The notes under the pieces: model-generated
Database searches by the model: none
What the model was told of the DNA's origin: nothing
Seen by the model: only the letters and a program-made list of their open reading frames with translations
NCBI GenBank assembly: GCA_033065855.1
Contig: JAVXUO010000382.1
Span: 1 to 64,000 of the forward strand
Direction: 5' to 3'
DNA length: 64,000 nucleotides
Source: Escallonia rubra
Lineage: Eukaryota; Streptophyta; Magnoliopsida; Escalloniales; Escalloniaceae
Shown: positions 11,167 to 22,800 of the stretch, piece after piece
How positions within the stretch are numbered: the stretch's first letter is position 1
Layout: the number at the start of each line of letters is the position of its first letter
Translations under genes and position numbers: made by a program

Positions 11167-14100
11167 TTACATCGAATTTAATCTCCGAAGAACTCGTGGT
11201 GGTCTTCGTGCCTCCACAACTGGAATCAGGTTCTCCATGAGCTGCATTAGAAATGAAACCCAAACTTTAAGCAATTCTGCATATGGGACCTAGTGTTCAT
11301 GTTTCCATGTAGAAGAGTAAAAAAAACTGACTGAAAAGCAACATATAAAAGAAAGCAATTGTGCTTGGTCAAATGCATATGGACTCCATTGACATATGAT
11401 ATTTAATAAATTACCAGGAAAATTTTCTACATCCAAACACTCCCCCCCCCCCAAACAAAAAAAACCCAAACTCGGTTTCCATCGAGAATTAAACAAAAAA
11501 AAAACACCCAAACCCCCAACACCCCAAAGTTCGCAAGTACGTTTAAAGCACAAGATGTCATAATGCACCATCAATTTTAGAACACAGTAAAATTAAGCTT
11601 GAGACTAAGAAAGTGCATCAACCAGTAAACTACAAAGTCGTACAAAAAGTATTTTAGAAAGTTGTTAGTCAGATCAGTTATGATGCGTTCTGTCTTTCTG
11701 GTAAGCGTTCATTTCCGGTTTTTAAGGTTATGAATCAAATAATTGCCAGGAAATTGATCTATTATCAAAAATATTATGAAAATCAAGATTTTTGAGTCTT
11801 TCAAGATTATCAACTACTGCAAAAGAATAATGAAACTTGTGAGCAACTTTTTACAACTAACAAATTTTTAGAAGAATATAATGACAATTTACTCTTTAAA
11901 ATTATCACAAGAACATGCAGGTAGGTCTGACCGTGACCCTCCAAGTAAATAAATGCTTCACTGCAGTGCACAGATTTAATAACCATTCAAAACAAACTGA
12001 TCCAAATCATCAGAAGTAAAAAGAAGCATAAGTCATTAGATCCGGAGCTAACAACTTCAGCTTTGATTAAACAAATCTGAAAGAAAATTTTTTGAGAGCC
12101 TTCCACCATAACATTTAACTCTTGGTGGATTCTACTTTCCCATTGATCCTATGAATGAACATTTTGCTAATCTTCTAAAACATAATCTCCCAAGTCCTCA
12201 AACCAACCCGAACTGCCAATTTTACATCCCAAATCCATTACTTGTGAACCCACATAATTAAATGGAACACGCAAGTGCTTGAAATCATTTTATTCAGTTG
12301 ACAGTGCCACAACTGATTGTAATGTGCCACCCATACACAGGATTCTGGTATCCCAACCAGAAATACACACCTACAATGAATCCCATCTTCCCCTTCTTAA
12401 ACTATTAGATTTCTTTCTATAAAGATTCATCTATCTATTTAAGGAAGTAATAGAAGTTCTAGAATGTTTTATAACAGCCACCCATAATTATTAGCTCAAT
12501 TCCAACCCTGAACAGAAGGCCAAAAAAAAAAAACACATTCCAGAATACAATTCCAACTGCACAAGCAATCTTAGCCATGCATCAATCTAGCATGAGAAAT
12601 TCATGTTGATAATAATCAATAAGTGGCGACTTAATGAAATATGTACATAAAGATACACACAGACCCTCCCCCCCCCCCCCCCTCTTCTCTGTGTTTCTGT
12701 CTGCGCGTCAGTATGATATATACATACACTAGTGTTATATATCTATGTAATTTTAGGGTATTTCACTGGGGATTTTGGGATTCTCAAATTGAGGTCTATA
12801 CTGTGTCCGTCACATACTGCTACTGCGTGCTTGACATGGCTTCCATCGCATCTTGGGAAACTTCCAGACCTCCAACACGTAGATGTCCACTTTTATGCTT
12901 CAATACCTGAAGCCGTATCTAAACGAGTTGCAGAAGGAGTTGATTGCAAACAAAAACAAAAAAAAAAAGATGCCAATTAATAACTAGCTGAATTCCATTT
13001 TTCTCTACTTCCATTTAGTATAGCAGTCATGCGTTAATAGTTAGCTGAATCACGTGTTATGTATGTAATTTAGGGTCCTTTGCTGGGAAGTTTAGGATTC
13101 TCAAATTAAGGTCTATACTCTCTCCATTACATACTGCTAGTCCGTGCTTGACATGGCTTCCATCACATCTTGGGAAACATCCAGACCTACTACTGTCGTC
13201 CAGTACTATGCTTCAATACTTGAATCCGTATCTCAACGAGTTACAGAAAATCTAAACATGCTCAATTGAAGAGTTGAGATCTTGGAGTTGATTGCAAACA
13301 AAAAGAAATGCCAATTTAATAACTAGCTGAAATCCATTTTTTTCCTACTTTCATTTCGGTAGAGCAGTCCCCAACCTCTATTACATCCGATGTTGCGTTG
13401 GGTGTGCAAACTGAAGTACTTTACCAAATTTTTTTATCAGTTCGGTATTTATGGAATGCTCATCACTAACAGGCAGTAACATCCTACTAGAAGAGCTCGC
13501 ATTACAATTAGAACTAATTTAAAACATCAGTTATAAGGAAACATACTCTCGCATACCATCCATCTGTCAAGACCCCCCTAATTTGATAAAGAAGAACTGC
13601 AACAGGGAGAAATGCAGAACCAATCTCAACAGAAACAGGCGTATGCAGTTCGGAAGAAACCTCATGTGCACTGGGCCTCCAATGGTACAAAATTAACTTA
13701 GTGGTCGTTTGGTAGATCGTTCCTCTGTCCGTAACAAATCCATTATCTGATCTAATACATTGGGCATGGCTCATGCGCTGAAATTGTCCAGGAAACAAGC
13801 TGATGCAATTTATAAATAGGTGTTTGCAGCATGTCAAGAGATACGATTCTTAAAACTAAGATCTTGTCCTTGTGGTGTAAATATTGTAAGGTACTTTAAA
13901 ATGGGTGGCAAGATCCTTGTATAAATCAACCAACAGACTTGGCACGTCATAGTAATCATAAAATGTCCTATACTCGTGAAACTTACCCTTACGCACTGAC
14001 GTACTTCTTTAAGAAGTCTACAAAATAGCCAACGAAGAAATTGTACCACAAAGCACATTCATGAATGGGCAGAGGATTTACTAGTATTATGATATAAATA

Positions 14101-16158
14101 GGTTATTAGCTGCTTATTGGAAGAAAGTAGTAGAGTTGGCAGATATGAACTTCCAAATATTTGTAGAAGTAGCATTAGTAACTGCAGAAGGTCAAAAAAT
14201 TACCTGATTAAACCTCCTTTTGCTGTGCTCAGCCTGCGTTCAGAAGTTCATTGTTAAAAACTTGTTCACTAGATACCGATCAAGCTAATGACAAATACAA
14301 CTCTCATCAATGAAAAATAAAAATGAAACCTTGGAAATATAAATTTTCATTAATACCTTTACATATGCAATGCAGTTTACTTGAGGATGCAATGATCATG
14401 ATTTAAGCTAAGATCAAGGATTACGATAAACAACTTCAGTTAAACCAAACTCAAGTTATTCTAATCCACAAAACTTTGGTCCAAATCTAGCTACGATAAT
14501 TCAGCTACCAGGTTTTGATCATAGAAGAGGGAGCAAGGTAACGGGCATTAAATATCAAATAAGTACGTAAAAAGCCCTGGACAGCATACGGAGCCACAGA
14601 TGAGATATTTTAAACAATAAGTATGACAAAAAGACACACTGGATGAAAGCTGTACTCGGCAAAACATCCACATTTTGACTAAAAGTACAACTCTGTGTCT
14701 ATGTAAAGATAATTTGCAGTCCTACAAGATGAGTCACCAATGAGAGTCTGGAACTCTGAAGGCAAAAGCTAACATGAAGAAATGTACAGTCTGTCTGAAT
14801 TGATTTGAAACCCTTTAATGGCCCCATACAATTTTGCCACAGCATCTACTAGGGAAAACTGACAGGGAAAGAAAAATTCACCTAAGAGATGCATCCAGAA
14901 AATCATGTATGGTAAGTCTTGAATAATCCCTTGCATGACTATAAGAAGATACGGGACGCAGCAGTTAATGAACTTGCCCATTTATTTCAACAGTTCGATT
15001 GCACCCTTGGGAATGCAAACTTTGATCTTTAACATAGGCCGTCTAAATTCAGGTAGCCTTACAGACCCTTGGTCCTGTGACTCGAGTTACATTGCATACC
15101 AAGAGACGAGAACAACCATCTGTTTAGAAAGCAAAATGGCAAAGAATAGTTTATCCTTTAAGCATTAATAGTTAAGTACGCACATCATGAAGACTAAAAT
15201 TCCGCCCCAGAACAAAAAAAATTCTCTATTAGCCTTAAAGATCTAAACTCTCCCCATACGAGCAAGTAACTTACCTAAAATTCAGTTGGGAGCTACATTC
15301 TGGTGTAATAATACATGTACTTAAATCCAAGTTCTAGAACTATCACACAGGACTCTACCACGCGTAAATCCGTAAATCGGGAAGCAAAGAAGAATGAGTA
15401 CCTCTTCTCTCAAAAGCCTTGCATTCTCCTCCTCCAATTGTGTCACCAGAGACTCCAGCTCAACGGTGTAAGCCTAAAATCCGTTTCCGTACAATTTAGC
15501 TCAAATAAGCATCCGATTCAACTCAATCTGGCACGGCAAGTACGAAACAAACCTGCTTTCGCTCCCTCGATCGCGCAGCCGACTCTCTGTTCTTGATCAT
15601 CCGTCGCTGCTTCTGCTGCGTCGCCTTGTCGACCGGCTGCTCCTCCACCACCAACCTCCTCTTCCCCCTCCCACCAATCCCACCGGCATTCGCCCCCACC
15701 GCCACAATCCTCCCGTCCACCCCGCTCCCAAACGAATCCACCGCAAAACCCGGCCCGCTCGCCTGAAATTGCGGATCACTCATCACCGCATCCACGCCGT
15801 ACCCCGCCGGAATCGCCGGCATCCGCACGTCCTCCTCCCTCACCGCCCCGGCCTTGGTCAGGAAATCCTCCAGAGTCATCTCCGGCTCCCGACTCCCCCC
15901 TCCGCCGCCTCCTCCTCCGGCGACGATCTCCTTCCAGACCTCGTCCACCGTCCTGTTCCCGCCGTCGCCGACGGCGGGAGAGGGGAAGGCGTCGGAATCG
16001 GCGTAGATGTTCTTGAGCAGCTCGTCCATGTTCATGGAGCCGAAGCTCTTGCTCTGATCGGCCTGGAGCCCGGAGGCCGCGAGGGAATGTATAGAGGAGT
16101 CGCGCGGCAGATCCGGATTGGCCGGTGACGTAGACGCCATCACCTTCGACGACGCCAT
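11167..16158 (-). CDS. GBF4: Group A bZIP transcription factor, GBF4/bZIP13-like, 260 aa, 4 coding exons
   Basis: Exons in transcript order: 15553-16158, 15402-15473, 14204-14233 (30 nt) and 11167-11241, all in phase 0; 783 nt including stop. Domains: a serine-rich N-terminus; a C1-like motif (KSFGSMNMDELLKNIY, about residue 37); a C2 motif (TVDEVWKEIV, about 70); a glycine run then C3 (MTLEDFLTKAG, about 95); and the basic region (RRMIKNRESAARSRERKQ) ending exon 1, with its invariant N-x7-R. The leucine zipper runs through exons 2-4. The tail (KRRFNQLMENLIPVVE, then RRPPRVLRRLNSM) resembles GBF4 rather than the longer ABI5/ABF C4 motif. Group A factors bind G-box/ABRE DNA and act in ABA and stress signalling. 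The start at 16158 gives the MASSKVM opening seen in GBF4; an upstream in-frame ATG at 16218 is less likely. Intron 3 (11242-14203) is long and holds a tandem duplication. Confidence 0.92.
11440..11530. repeat. Homopolymer-rich patch (C-run then A-runs)
   Basis: A C-run near 11443-11452 is followed by several A-runs within bZIP intron 3. A second C-run lies at about 12667-12682. These are simple low-complexity sequence and prone to assembly error. Confidence 0.7.
12744..13370. repeat. Diverged tandem duplication (about 318-bp offset) in bZIP intron 3
   Basis: Copy 1 at about 12744-13029 and copy 2 at about 13062-13370 share long blocks in the same order: GATTCTCAAATTGAGGTCTA-like, GTGCTTGACATGGCTTCCAT, CATCTTGGGAAAC, ATGCTTCAATAC and GAGTTGATTGCAAACAAA. 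They differ by substitutions and indels, so the duplication is not recent. I found no coding function in either copy. Confidence 0.85.
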
Positions 16159-16263
16159 ATATGCACCTTCCCCCCGATTCTCTAGGGCTTGTGCGGGATT
16201 TCGTATGCAGATGATCAAATTCAGCGTGAGCCTCGCGGACAGTTTGAACGTACTCTCTCTCTC

Positions 16264-16270
16264 TATATAA
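16264..16270 (-). promoter_or_regulatory. Candidate TATA box of the bZIP gene
   Basis: On the minus strand TTATATA lies about 106 nt upstream of the start codon and is followed by GA/CT-rich leader-like sequence. Position and motif fit a plant core promoter. A GA-rich microsatellite lies further upstream at 16329-16375. Confidence 0.45.
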
Positions 16271-16399
16271 TTTGCTACTGTCTGATATATAGATATAGAT
16301 GTAGTGAGAGAAACAGAGACACACGCAGAGAGAGAGAGGGAGGAAGGAACTGGAAATGTAGAGAGAGAGAGAAAGAACTGGAAATGTAGGAGAAGTGGA

Positions 16400-17401
16400 C
16401 AATTGTAATGCCCATTCGCTAGAGTAGATAAGGAGAGTTGAACTCGCCTTTCGAAGCCGACATCTCGCGTGTAGTTAAAAAAAGGTGAAACTTAAGTGGA
16501 CGCGCGTCGGGTGTTCCGAGCTTCCTGAGGGCGTGCGTTTCACGGCGTTCGTCGTTAGACCACTATACCTGTGGCCTGCGGTGTTAAGGTCCTATTCGGT
16601 GGGGGATTATCAAAAAATTCTTCTTTTCTTTTTTAATCGAAAAGGAGATACATACGGAACCAAAGTATAAAGTTTACGACCATTACAATAATCGGCACAA
16701 GATAGAGCGGAACAATAAGTAAAAGAAATCAGAGCCTTTGATAGTTGTAACACACGTGATTTTCCTTGGACAATATGCAGCGAGTGCAAAAAATTGTAGC
16801 TATCCTGAAATTTACTCAAAAGGTCCGCTCCATTTACTGAGTGTGAGACGTTATCATTCGACTGAGACGTGAAATTTGGGTAAGCAAGTAGAATTTGATA
16901 ATCTAAAAAGAATTTGAAGCATGACTTCAAATAATGAAATTAAAACTAATGTTAGGTGTGGATGCATGACAATGTAATTGAGGTAATAAAATGACACAGA
17001 AAGTTATTAGTAGGTATCCAGATTTAGACAATAGATATTGTATGCCTCACAAAATATATTCACATATTAATTATCTATGTTAGAATTATTTAGGGTGCAG
17101 TTAAGGTGCATGTAAAAAGGATAAGGAAAATAAAAGGCCTCCCACGGTCTCCTCTACCAGTTGCAATCCTCACCATCGTAATAACGAATCATTTGCGGGA
17201 TTTAAAAAGCTACAGGTGAAATTCAAAACATTAGGAAGGGCAATGTAGTTCTCCCATCTTTCTTCAGTAGTGACAGTTGAGAAATAAAGTGAATAATTAA
17301 GATTTGTGTAATTAAAATTAAAATTGAAATTATAATTTTATCTTTAATAGAATGAACATGTAGGGTTTGTAATAAGGCTAGTTGTCTTTTTCATATTATA
17401 A
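16400..17401. other. bZIP upstream intergenic sequence
   Basis: AT-rich sequence with no recognised gene or RNA. It forms the distal promoter of the minus-strand bZIP gene. CACGTG-like cores occur (for example near 16754), but their use is unknown. Confidence 0.4.
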
Positions 17402-17682
17402 CATAGAGAAGTTTTGCATGACACGATAACACATAAAAAATAATTCCTTCATTTATAAGCTTCTCCATCTTTAATCATTCGTAATTAGCATTCGTGACAA
17501 AATTCATAAGTAACATTTTTTTAATCCCTTTTAGTGATAGTCATGGAGAAGTTTTGCATGACACGATAACGCATAAAAAAAAAATTCCTTCCTTTATAAG
17601 CTTCTCCATCTTTAATCATTCGTAATTAGCATCCGTGACAAAATTTATAAGTAACATTTTTTTAATCCTTTTTAGTGATAGT
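17402..17682. repeat. Tandem duplication of about 140 bp
   Basis: Copies at 17402-17541 and 17542-17682 are nearly identical. Shared blocks include GAGAAGTTTTGCATGACACG, CATCTTTAATCATTCGTAAT and the junction TTTTAGTGATAGTC. Differences are a few substitutions and an A-run length change, so the duplication is fairly recent. Confidence 0.92.
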
Positions 17683-18266
17683 CTTTCTCTTTTTAACGTA
17701 TTTATGTTGAAAAATGTGACGAAGGGCGGTGCCCGCAAGGCAGTGGGTCGATGAGCAGTAAAAGCTGCAGTCAGAAAAGCAACACTGGTGGACCCTAATT
17801 GGGGAGTAAGGGCCGCACGCGCCGCTAACGCGAGTCCTGAAACAAGTTATAGGCAGCCCCACCTACCAGAAATAGGTAGTAGGAAGGAGCAGGAGCGTGC
17901 CGCCTTAATGAGCAATTTGCCATTTTTGGGTTGACTTGGCTTTCTTAACCTCCGTGCCGGGCCGCCGGCCCCGAGACTCCTTTTCAGCCGGTTTTGGCTC
18001 AGTGAGTCGTATGCAGAGGCGGTTTACGAACTCCAAGAAACTGCTATTCCCCATAAACAACTATTCTTATTTCCCATTGATTCCTTCGGTGTCCTGTTCG
18101 CGAGCATTGTTCCTCACATCCGACAGAGGCACATGCCTATCTGGAGTTAGTCATAACAGCTTGGCAATAGTGATTCTCTGAAATTTTCATTTCACATTCA
18201 GTACTACACTACGAACCATCGTCCGTGATCAACCGGTCTACAAAAGGAAAGACCACTTCATGTCTG
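17683..18266. other. Non-coding stretch, higher GC, possibly organelle-derived
   Basis: No gene recognised. Base composition is less AT-rich than either side, and the style of the sequence from about 17710 to 18130 resembles plant mitochondrial DNA. I recognise no specific organelle gene, so this stays a suspicion. Confidence 0.25.
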
Positions 18267-18540
18267 CTTAGGGCATTGTTTTTGCCATTATGTGGCAACA
18301 CCTCGTGCTTGTTGACGAGCTCGGCGATTCATTCTTTGAGCGACCACCGTATGGTACCCTATGGAGCAAAGCGATTTATTATGGTCTTAGGGCATTGTTT
18401 TTGCCATTACGTGGCAACACCTCGTGTTTGTTGACGAGCTCGGCTATTCACCGTATGGTAGCCTATGGAGCAAAGCGATTTTATAACGGTGTTGGTACCT
18501 TATCGAATCACCTCGTGTTTGTTGATGAGTGATTATGGTG
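18267..18540. repeat. Tandem duplication, 119-bp period, with a third partial copy
   Basis: Copies start at 18267 and 18386 and share CTTAGGGCATTGTTTTTGCC, CTCGTG(C/T)TTGTTGACGAGCT and TATGGAGCAAAGCGATTT. Copy 2 lacks about 15 nt present in copy 1. A shorter third piece (CACCTCGTGTTTGTTGATGA) follows near 18508. The short reading frames through it are not convincing genes. Confidence 0.9.
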
Positions 18541-18632
18541 ATGGTTAGTTGATCGACATCTCATGATATGTAAGCATCTTGTGCTTACTAGGTCTTGATT
18601 GACCTTAAAGACCATGTGAGCAGAGTCTTGTT

Positions 18633-18813
18633 GGATCAAGATCCTCTGCTGTACAGCAGATGTGCTGTACAGCATTTAGCGACAAAAGATTGTCATTTAA
18701 AGTGTTTTGTCGTTGTTACTGAAATTTATAGTGACAATTTTTTGTCGCTAAAAAATATTTAGCGACATTTTGTAGGTACAGCACCTCTGCTGTACAGCAG
18801 AAGATCTTGATCC
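18633..18813. mobile_element. 181-bp MITE, Mutator-type (10-bp target duplication)
   Basis: Terminal inverted repeats of 27 bp match at 26 positions, starting GGATCAAGATC on the left and ending GATCTTGATCC on the right, each running into CTGCTGTACAGCAG. The element is flanked by an exact 10-bp direct repeat, GAGTCTTGTT, at 18623-18632 and 18814-18823. A 9-10-bp target duplication is characteristic of Mutator-like transposition. Internally there is a second inverted pair (TTTAGCGACAAAA and TTTTTTGTCGCTAAA), so the whole unit can fold. It has no coding capacity and would have been mobilised in trans. Confidence 0.88.
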
Positions 18814-18823
18814 GAGTCTTGTT

Positions 18824-19439
18824 ATGTCTTTCTCAAGCATTTATTATGCTTGCTAGGTGGGTCATTCTATCTCAGCAACTCGTGCTTTTCTGAAACTCGT
18901 ATAAATAGCTCTTCGTATTTTTTTCTACTTATCAAAAGTATTTGAGCGAAAGAAGATACTTAAGAAGGAGATTCTACGAATACAAAAGGTACTTTATTGT
19001 CGAAGATTATTAGTTTTAAACTTAAGGAGATTCTTTGTTTTGTGTGCTTCATATTCCACCATATTCATCGCGTCTCAAGTCATTTTTTACAAAGATGATT
19101 TTCGTCTTACCACATCTCTCAACTATTATTCACAAGGATTACTTATATCTGGTGTTCTTAAGTTTACTTGCGGTAGCGACCTTCACCATAAACTTTATTG
19201 TTGCTAATTCGCATCATAAAGTTTTATAAGTCTAGCAACTAACACCTATCGACCACTTTCTGGCCAAAAAGATTCTCTGAAGCGATGATGTGGCTTATTT
19301 TTTAAAGGCATTTTTCAAGTCATTGGAAGTATTTTTGGCGGATCAAGTCCAATTTTTTGGGTGACACATTCTGACTACCCTATTTTCCTCTCATAAACAA
19401 AAAAGAATAAGAACTCTATGAAGGCTAGAGCTACGAGCA
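18824..19439. other. Intergenic, nothing recognised
   Basis: No gene, RNA or clear repeat is seen. The ORF at 19035-19229 has no recognisable domain. Confidence 0.4.
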
Positions 19440-19880
19440 AGGGACGATGGTAGGTATGCTCATTGGTAGAGGCGGTGACATATTGGTTTGCTGATTGATA
19501 GAGGTCGTTGGAGGTGAGTATGTTGATTGGTGGAGGCGGTGGGTGGTGAGTATGCTGATTAGTGAAGGTAGTGGGTGGTGATTTCTGCGACGGAGTGAAG
19601 GTGGTGGTTGTTCATATGGTGTGTGGTGTAGGAGATAAGGGGGTGGATAAGCTCATTGGTGGAGACCGTGGGTGGTTGGATATGCTGATTAGTGGAGATT
19701 GTGGGTGATGATGGTTTTGGTTCGTACAATGGTGTGAAAATGGTTCTTGTGGTGTGAGGTGGTGGTCTGTGTGGTGTGGGATATAAAAAGGATGGGAGTG
19801 AGGTTGGTGCTGTAGATTGGTGGTGATAATATGGTGGCTCACATATTGGTAGACCGATGGTGGTAAGCTTGATTGGCCAT
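19440..19880. repeat. GGTGG-rich low-complexity tract bordering the copia relic
   Basis: The plus strand is dominated by GGTGG, GTGGT and TGGTGG units with irregular spacing, for example repeated GGTGG(A/G)GGCGGTG and GCTGATT(A/G)GTGGAG. On the minus strand this gives His/Pro/Thr-rich reading frames that are not a gene. It begins where the copia reverse transcriptase stops being recognisable. Confidence 0.75.
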
Positions 19881-22800
19881 TGTGGTGGTTGTGGATAAAC
19901 TCGTCGCCGAAATTGGTGCGTGGTGGAGAGATGGGTGATGCCGGTGGAAGGAGTTTGTGTTGTTGGTCCATGGGCATAGAGGATGGTAATGGTTTGTGGC
20001 CCAATAGACCACTCTCAGACAGTATGTCAAGTACATATTTTCGCTGACTCAAAGAAATCCCAGTAGTGGACCGAGCCACCTCAATGCCCAAAAAATATTT
20101 CAGCTTACCAAGGTCCTTTTATGTGAATTTTTTTATCCAAATATTGTTTAAATTTATGTATCCTAACAGGGTCTGTACCCCGTGACCACAACATCATCAA
20201 CATATATGAGAACAGCAAGAAAGGAAGCACCTTGGCAAAATGTGAATAATGAGTGATCGTCATTTGATTGTTGAAACCCAATTGCAAGCAATGATGTGGT
20301 GAATTTGTGAAACTAGTTTCAAGAAGCTTGTCGGAGACCATACAAGGACTTTTGTTACCGGCAAACACGATTCTCCCCTTTCGGGCAAACCCTTGTAGGA
20401 TTTTCTTGTATCCTTCTTCATGTAAATCGCCATGAAGAAATGCGTAGTTAACATCTAGCTGGTGTAAAGGCCAATTATGAATTGATGCAATCGCCAATAA
20501 GCATCTGACAGTGACTAACTTGGCTACCGGAGCGAATGTCTTGTGAAAGTCAATTCCTTAAATTTAGGCATAACCTTTGGCAACCAGTCGAGTCTTGTAC
20601 CGCTCTATGCTTCCATCAGGGTGATACTTGATTTTATAAACCCACTTGGAGTCAATTGCTTTCTTCCCGTGAGGCAATACATCCAATGTCCAAGTTTTGT
20701 TAGCTTCTAATGCCGAGATTTCCTTAGCCATGGCCTCTTTCCAATTCTTGGCTTTTATTGCTTGTGCAAATGATTTCAACTCATACTGAAGAGATGGCCG
20801 CTAGGAATGCAACATGATTGTGAGAAAATTTGGTATAATGAGAGACAGTGAGATAGAGGATGTACCGTTGAATTAGCTGAAGGATTGGGTGAGCGCGGCA
20901 GAGCGATGGAAAGGGGCAAGACAAAATTAAAATCGGAGAGCTTGCCAGAAACCTTTCTCATGCGTTTTGCCGGAATTAAGATCTCGTCGAGTGATGAATT
21001 TGATTCTGGGGTCGAGTTGTCGTCGTCCGAAGCCCCGGAATAAATCTTATCCTGGTCACAAACTGGATCGGATCCTTTACTAACCTCCTTTGGTTCAGCT
21101 TGCTGCCCATTAGAATGTGGTTCAAGAATTGCACAATTGGATTCACTCGATGGGACAACAATCCATATAATGTCGACGGGCTTATTTCTTTCACATACCA
21201 CATCAAGTGGGCTGTCCATGGTAGCATGAGGCCCAAAGTCTGAAGAATTGGGCTGTTGTGATTCATGAGGAGCAGCGAAGGGGTTGTGCATGGCGAATAG
21301 ATAGTTCTCTTTAAAGAACTGAACATCCTGAGACATGTAGATGTGTTTGTCTTCAAGATCAAAGATCTGGTACTCCTTTTTGCCATTCGGGTACCCAACA
21401 AACACTCGCGGTCGAGAACAAGATGTAAATTTGTCTCTTGGCTTGCTATTCACGTGCCCATAACAAAGACAGTCAAAGCTTCTCATGTGCAATTACATAG
21501 TTTCCCAAGCAAAACTTCACAAGTTGATTTATTTTGTAAAATGGAGAGTGGCATAAGGTTAACCAAATATATAGCAGTTACAACACATTCTCGCCAAAAA
21601 TGAATAGGAATGCTCGCGCAACCTCTAACACATGGTGATGCTTCCATTCCACCACCACATTCTGCTGAGGAGTATTCATTCCATCCCATTCTCATGATAG
21701 TATGTTAACAATTTACTATGATCAAACTCCAAACCATTGTCAGTTCTCAAAATCTTTACCTTGGAATTTAATTTTGTTTGTACCCATCGAAAAAAGTACA
21801 ACAAACCCATCGAAAAAAGTACAACAAATAATCCTTAGTTTTAGATTTAAACTTCATGAGGTATACCTAATTAGTGCAACTAAAATCATCTACAATCGTC
21901 AAAAAATAATGACATCCAGAAAATGACTTAGTCTTATAGGGTCCCAAATATTGCAATGAATCAAATCAAGAGCTTGCACACTTTTATTTGAACGAACAGA
22001 AAAAGGAACTCGTAAGGTCTGTTTCGCCCTACAACAAGCGTCACAAACTCATTGCCCTTTATTGTCTGATGTAAAAGATAAACTCGGAACCAATGTGAGA
22101 CGATTCATAGGTATGTGCCCCAACCGACGATGCCACAAAACTGCATTCCCTTCCGCATTTGCCATCAATGCCTTGCCTGCCCCCATTCGCTCCAAATAAT
22201 ATAAGCCATTATGCTCTCTACCGACTCTAATCGACCTCATCGAGGGTAAGTCTTGTATATATAACACACTATTCATCCCAAAAAGTCAATGCACAATTTA
22301 AATCATGAGCTAACTTACTAACTAATAGTAAATTATAACAAAATTATTTTACACCCAGGACTTGTTCAAATATCAATTCCTTGCTCAATTTTATTCTGCC
22401 CAAAGCTTGCACAAGAATACTATCTCATCTCCATTAGGAATCTGCAGAGGAGGTACATGGGAATTACGTACTGCCCTAATTAAAGAATCTGGGTCACATG
22501 TTATGTGATTGGTCGCGCCCGTATCAATTATCCAAGGTATCCTTTCCTTACCAGCAAAGTTGGCCATTGGGTTTGGTGCGGATCAAGTATTAACCCTACT
22601 GGCCTACTCCCACCCAAGAGTGCGATCAACTGCTGGTGTTGCGCGGCTATCAGCCCTGGTGTCGGTGATTGATTCTGAAGGTCTGGAGTATTGACAGTGG
22701 CTATTAGAGCGGCGTCGGCGCCAGTGTGAGGCGCATTTGCAGATCCTCCAAATCACGCATCGCGTGTTGGCTTCCTGGTCCAATGAGATGGGTACCCCAC

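Noticed and set aside
12641-12980. ORFs with LPSHLGKLPDLQHV-like wording, reminiscent of a leucine-rich repeat
   Set aside because: Only one loose match, not preserved in the tandem copy at 13.1-13.3 kb, and inside a bZIP intron.
19612-20091. 159-aa minus-strand ORF continuing from copia RT
   Set aside because: Only its start is copia RT; the rest is His/Pro/Ser from the GGTGG tract, so it is not a gene.
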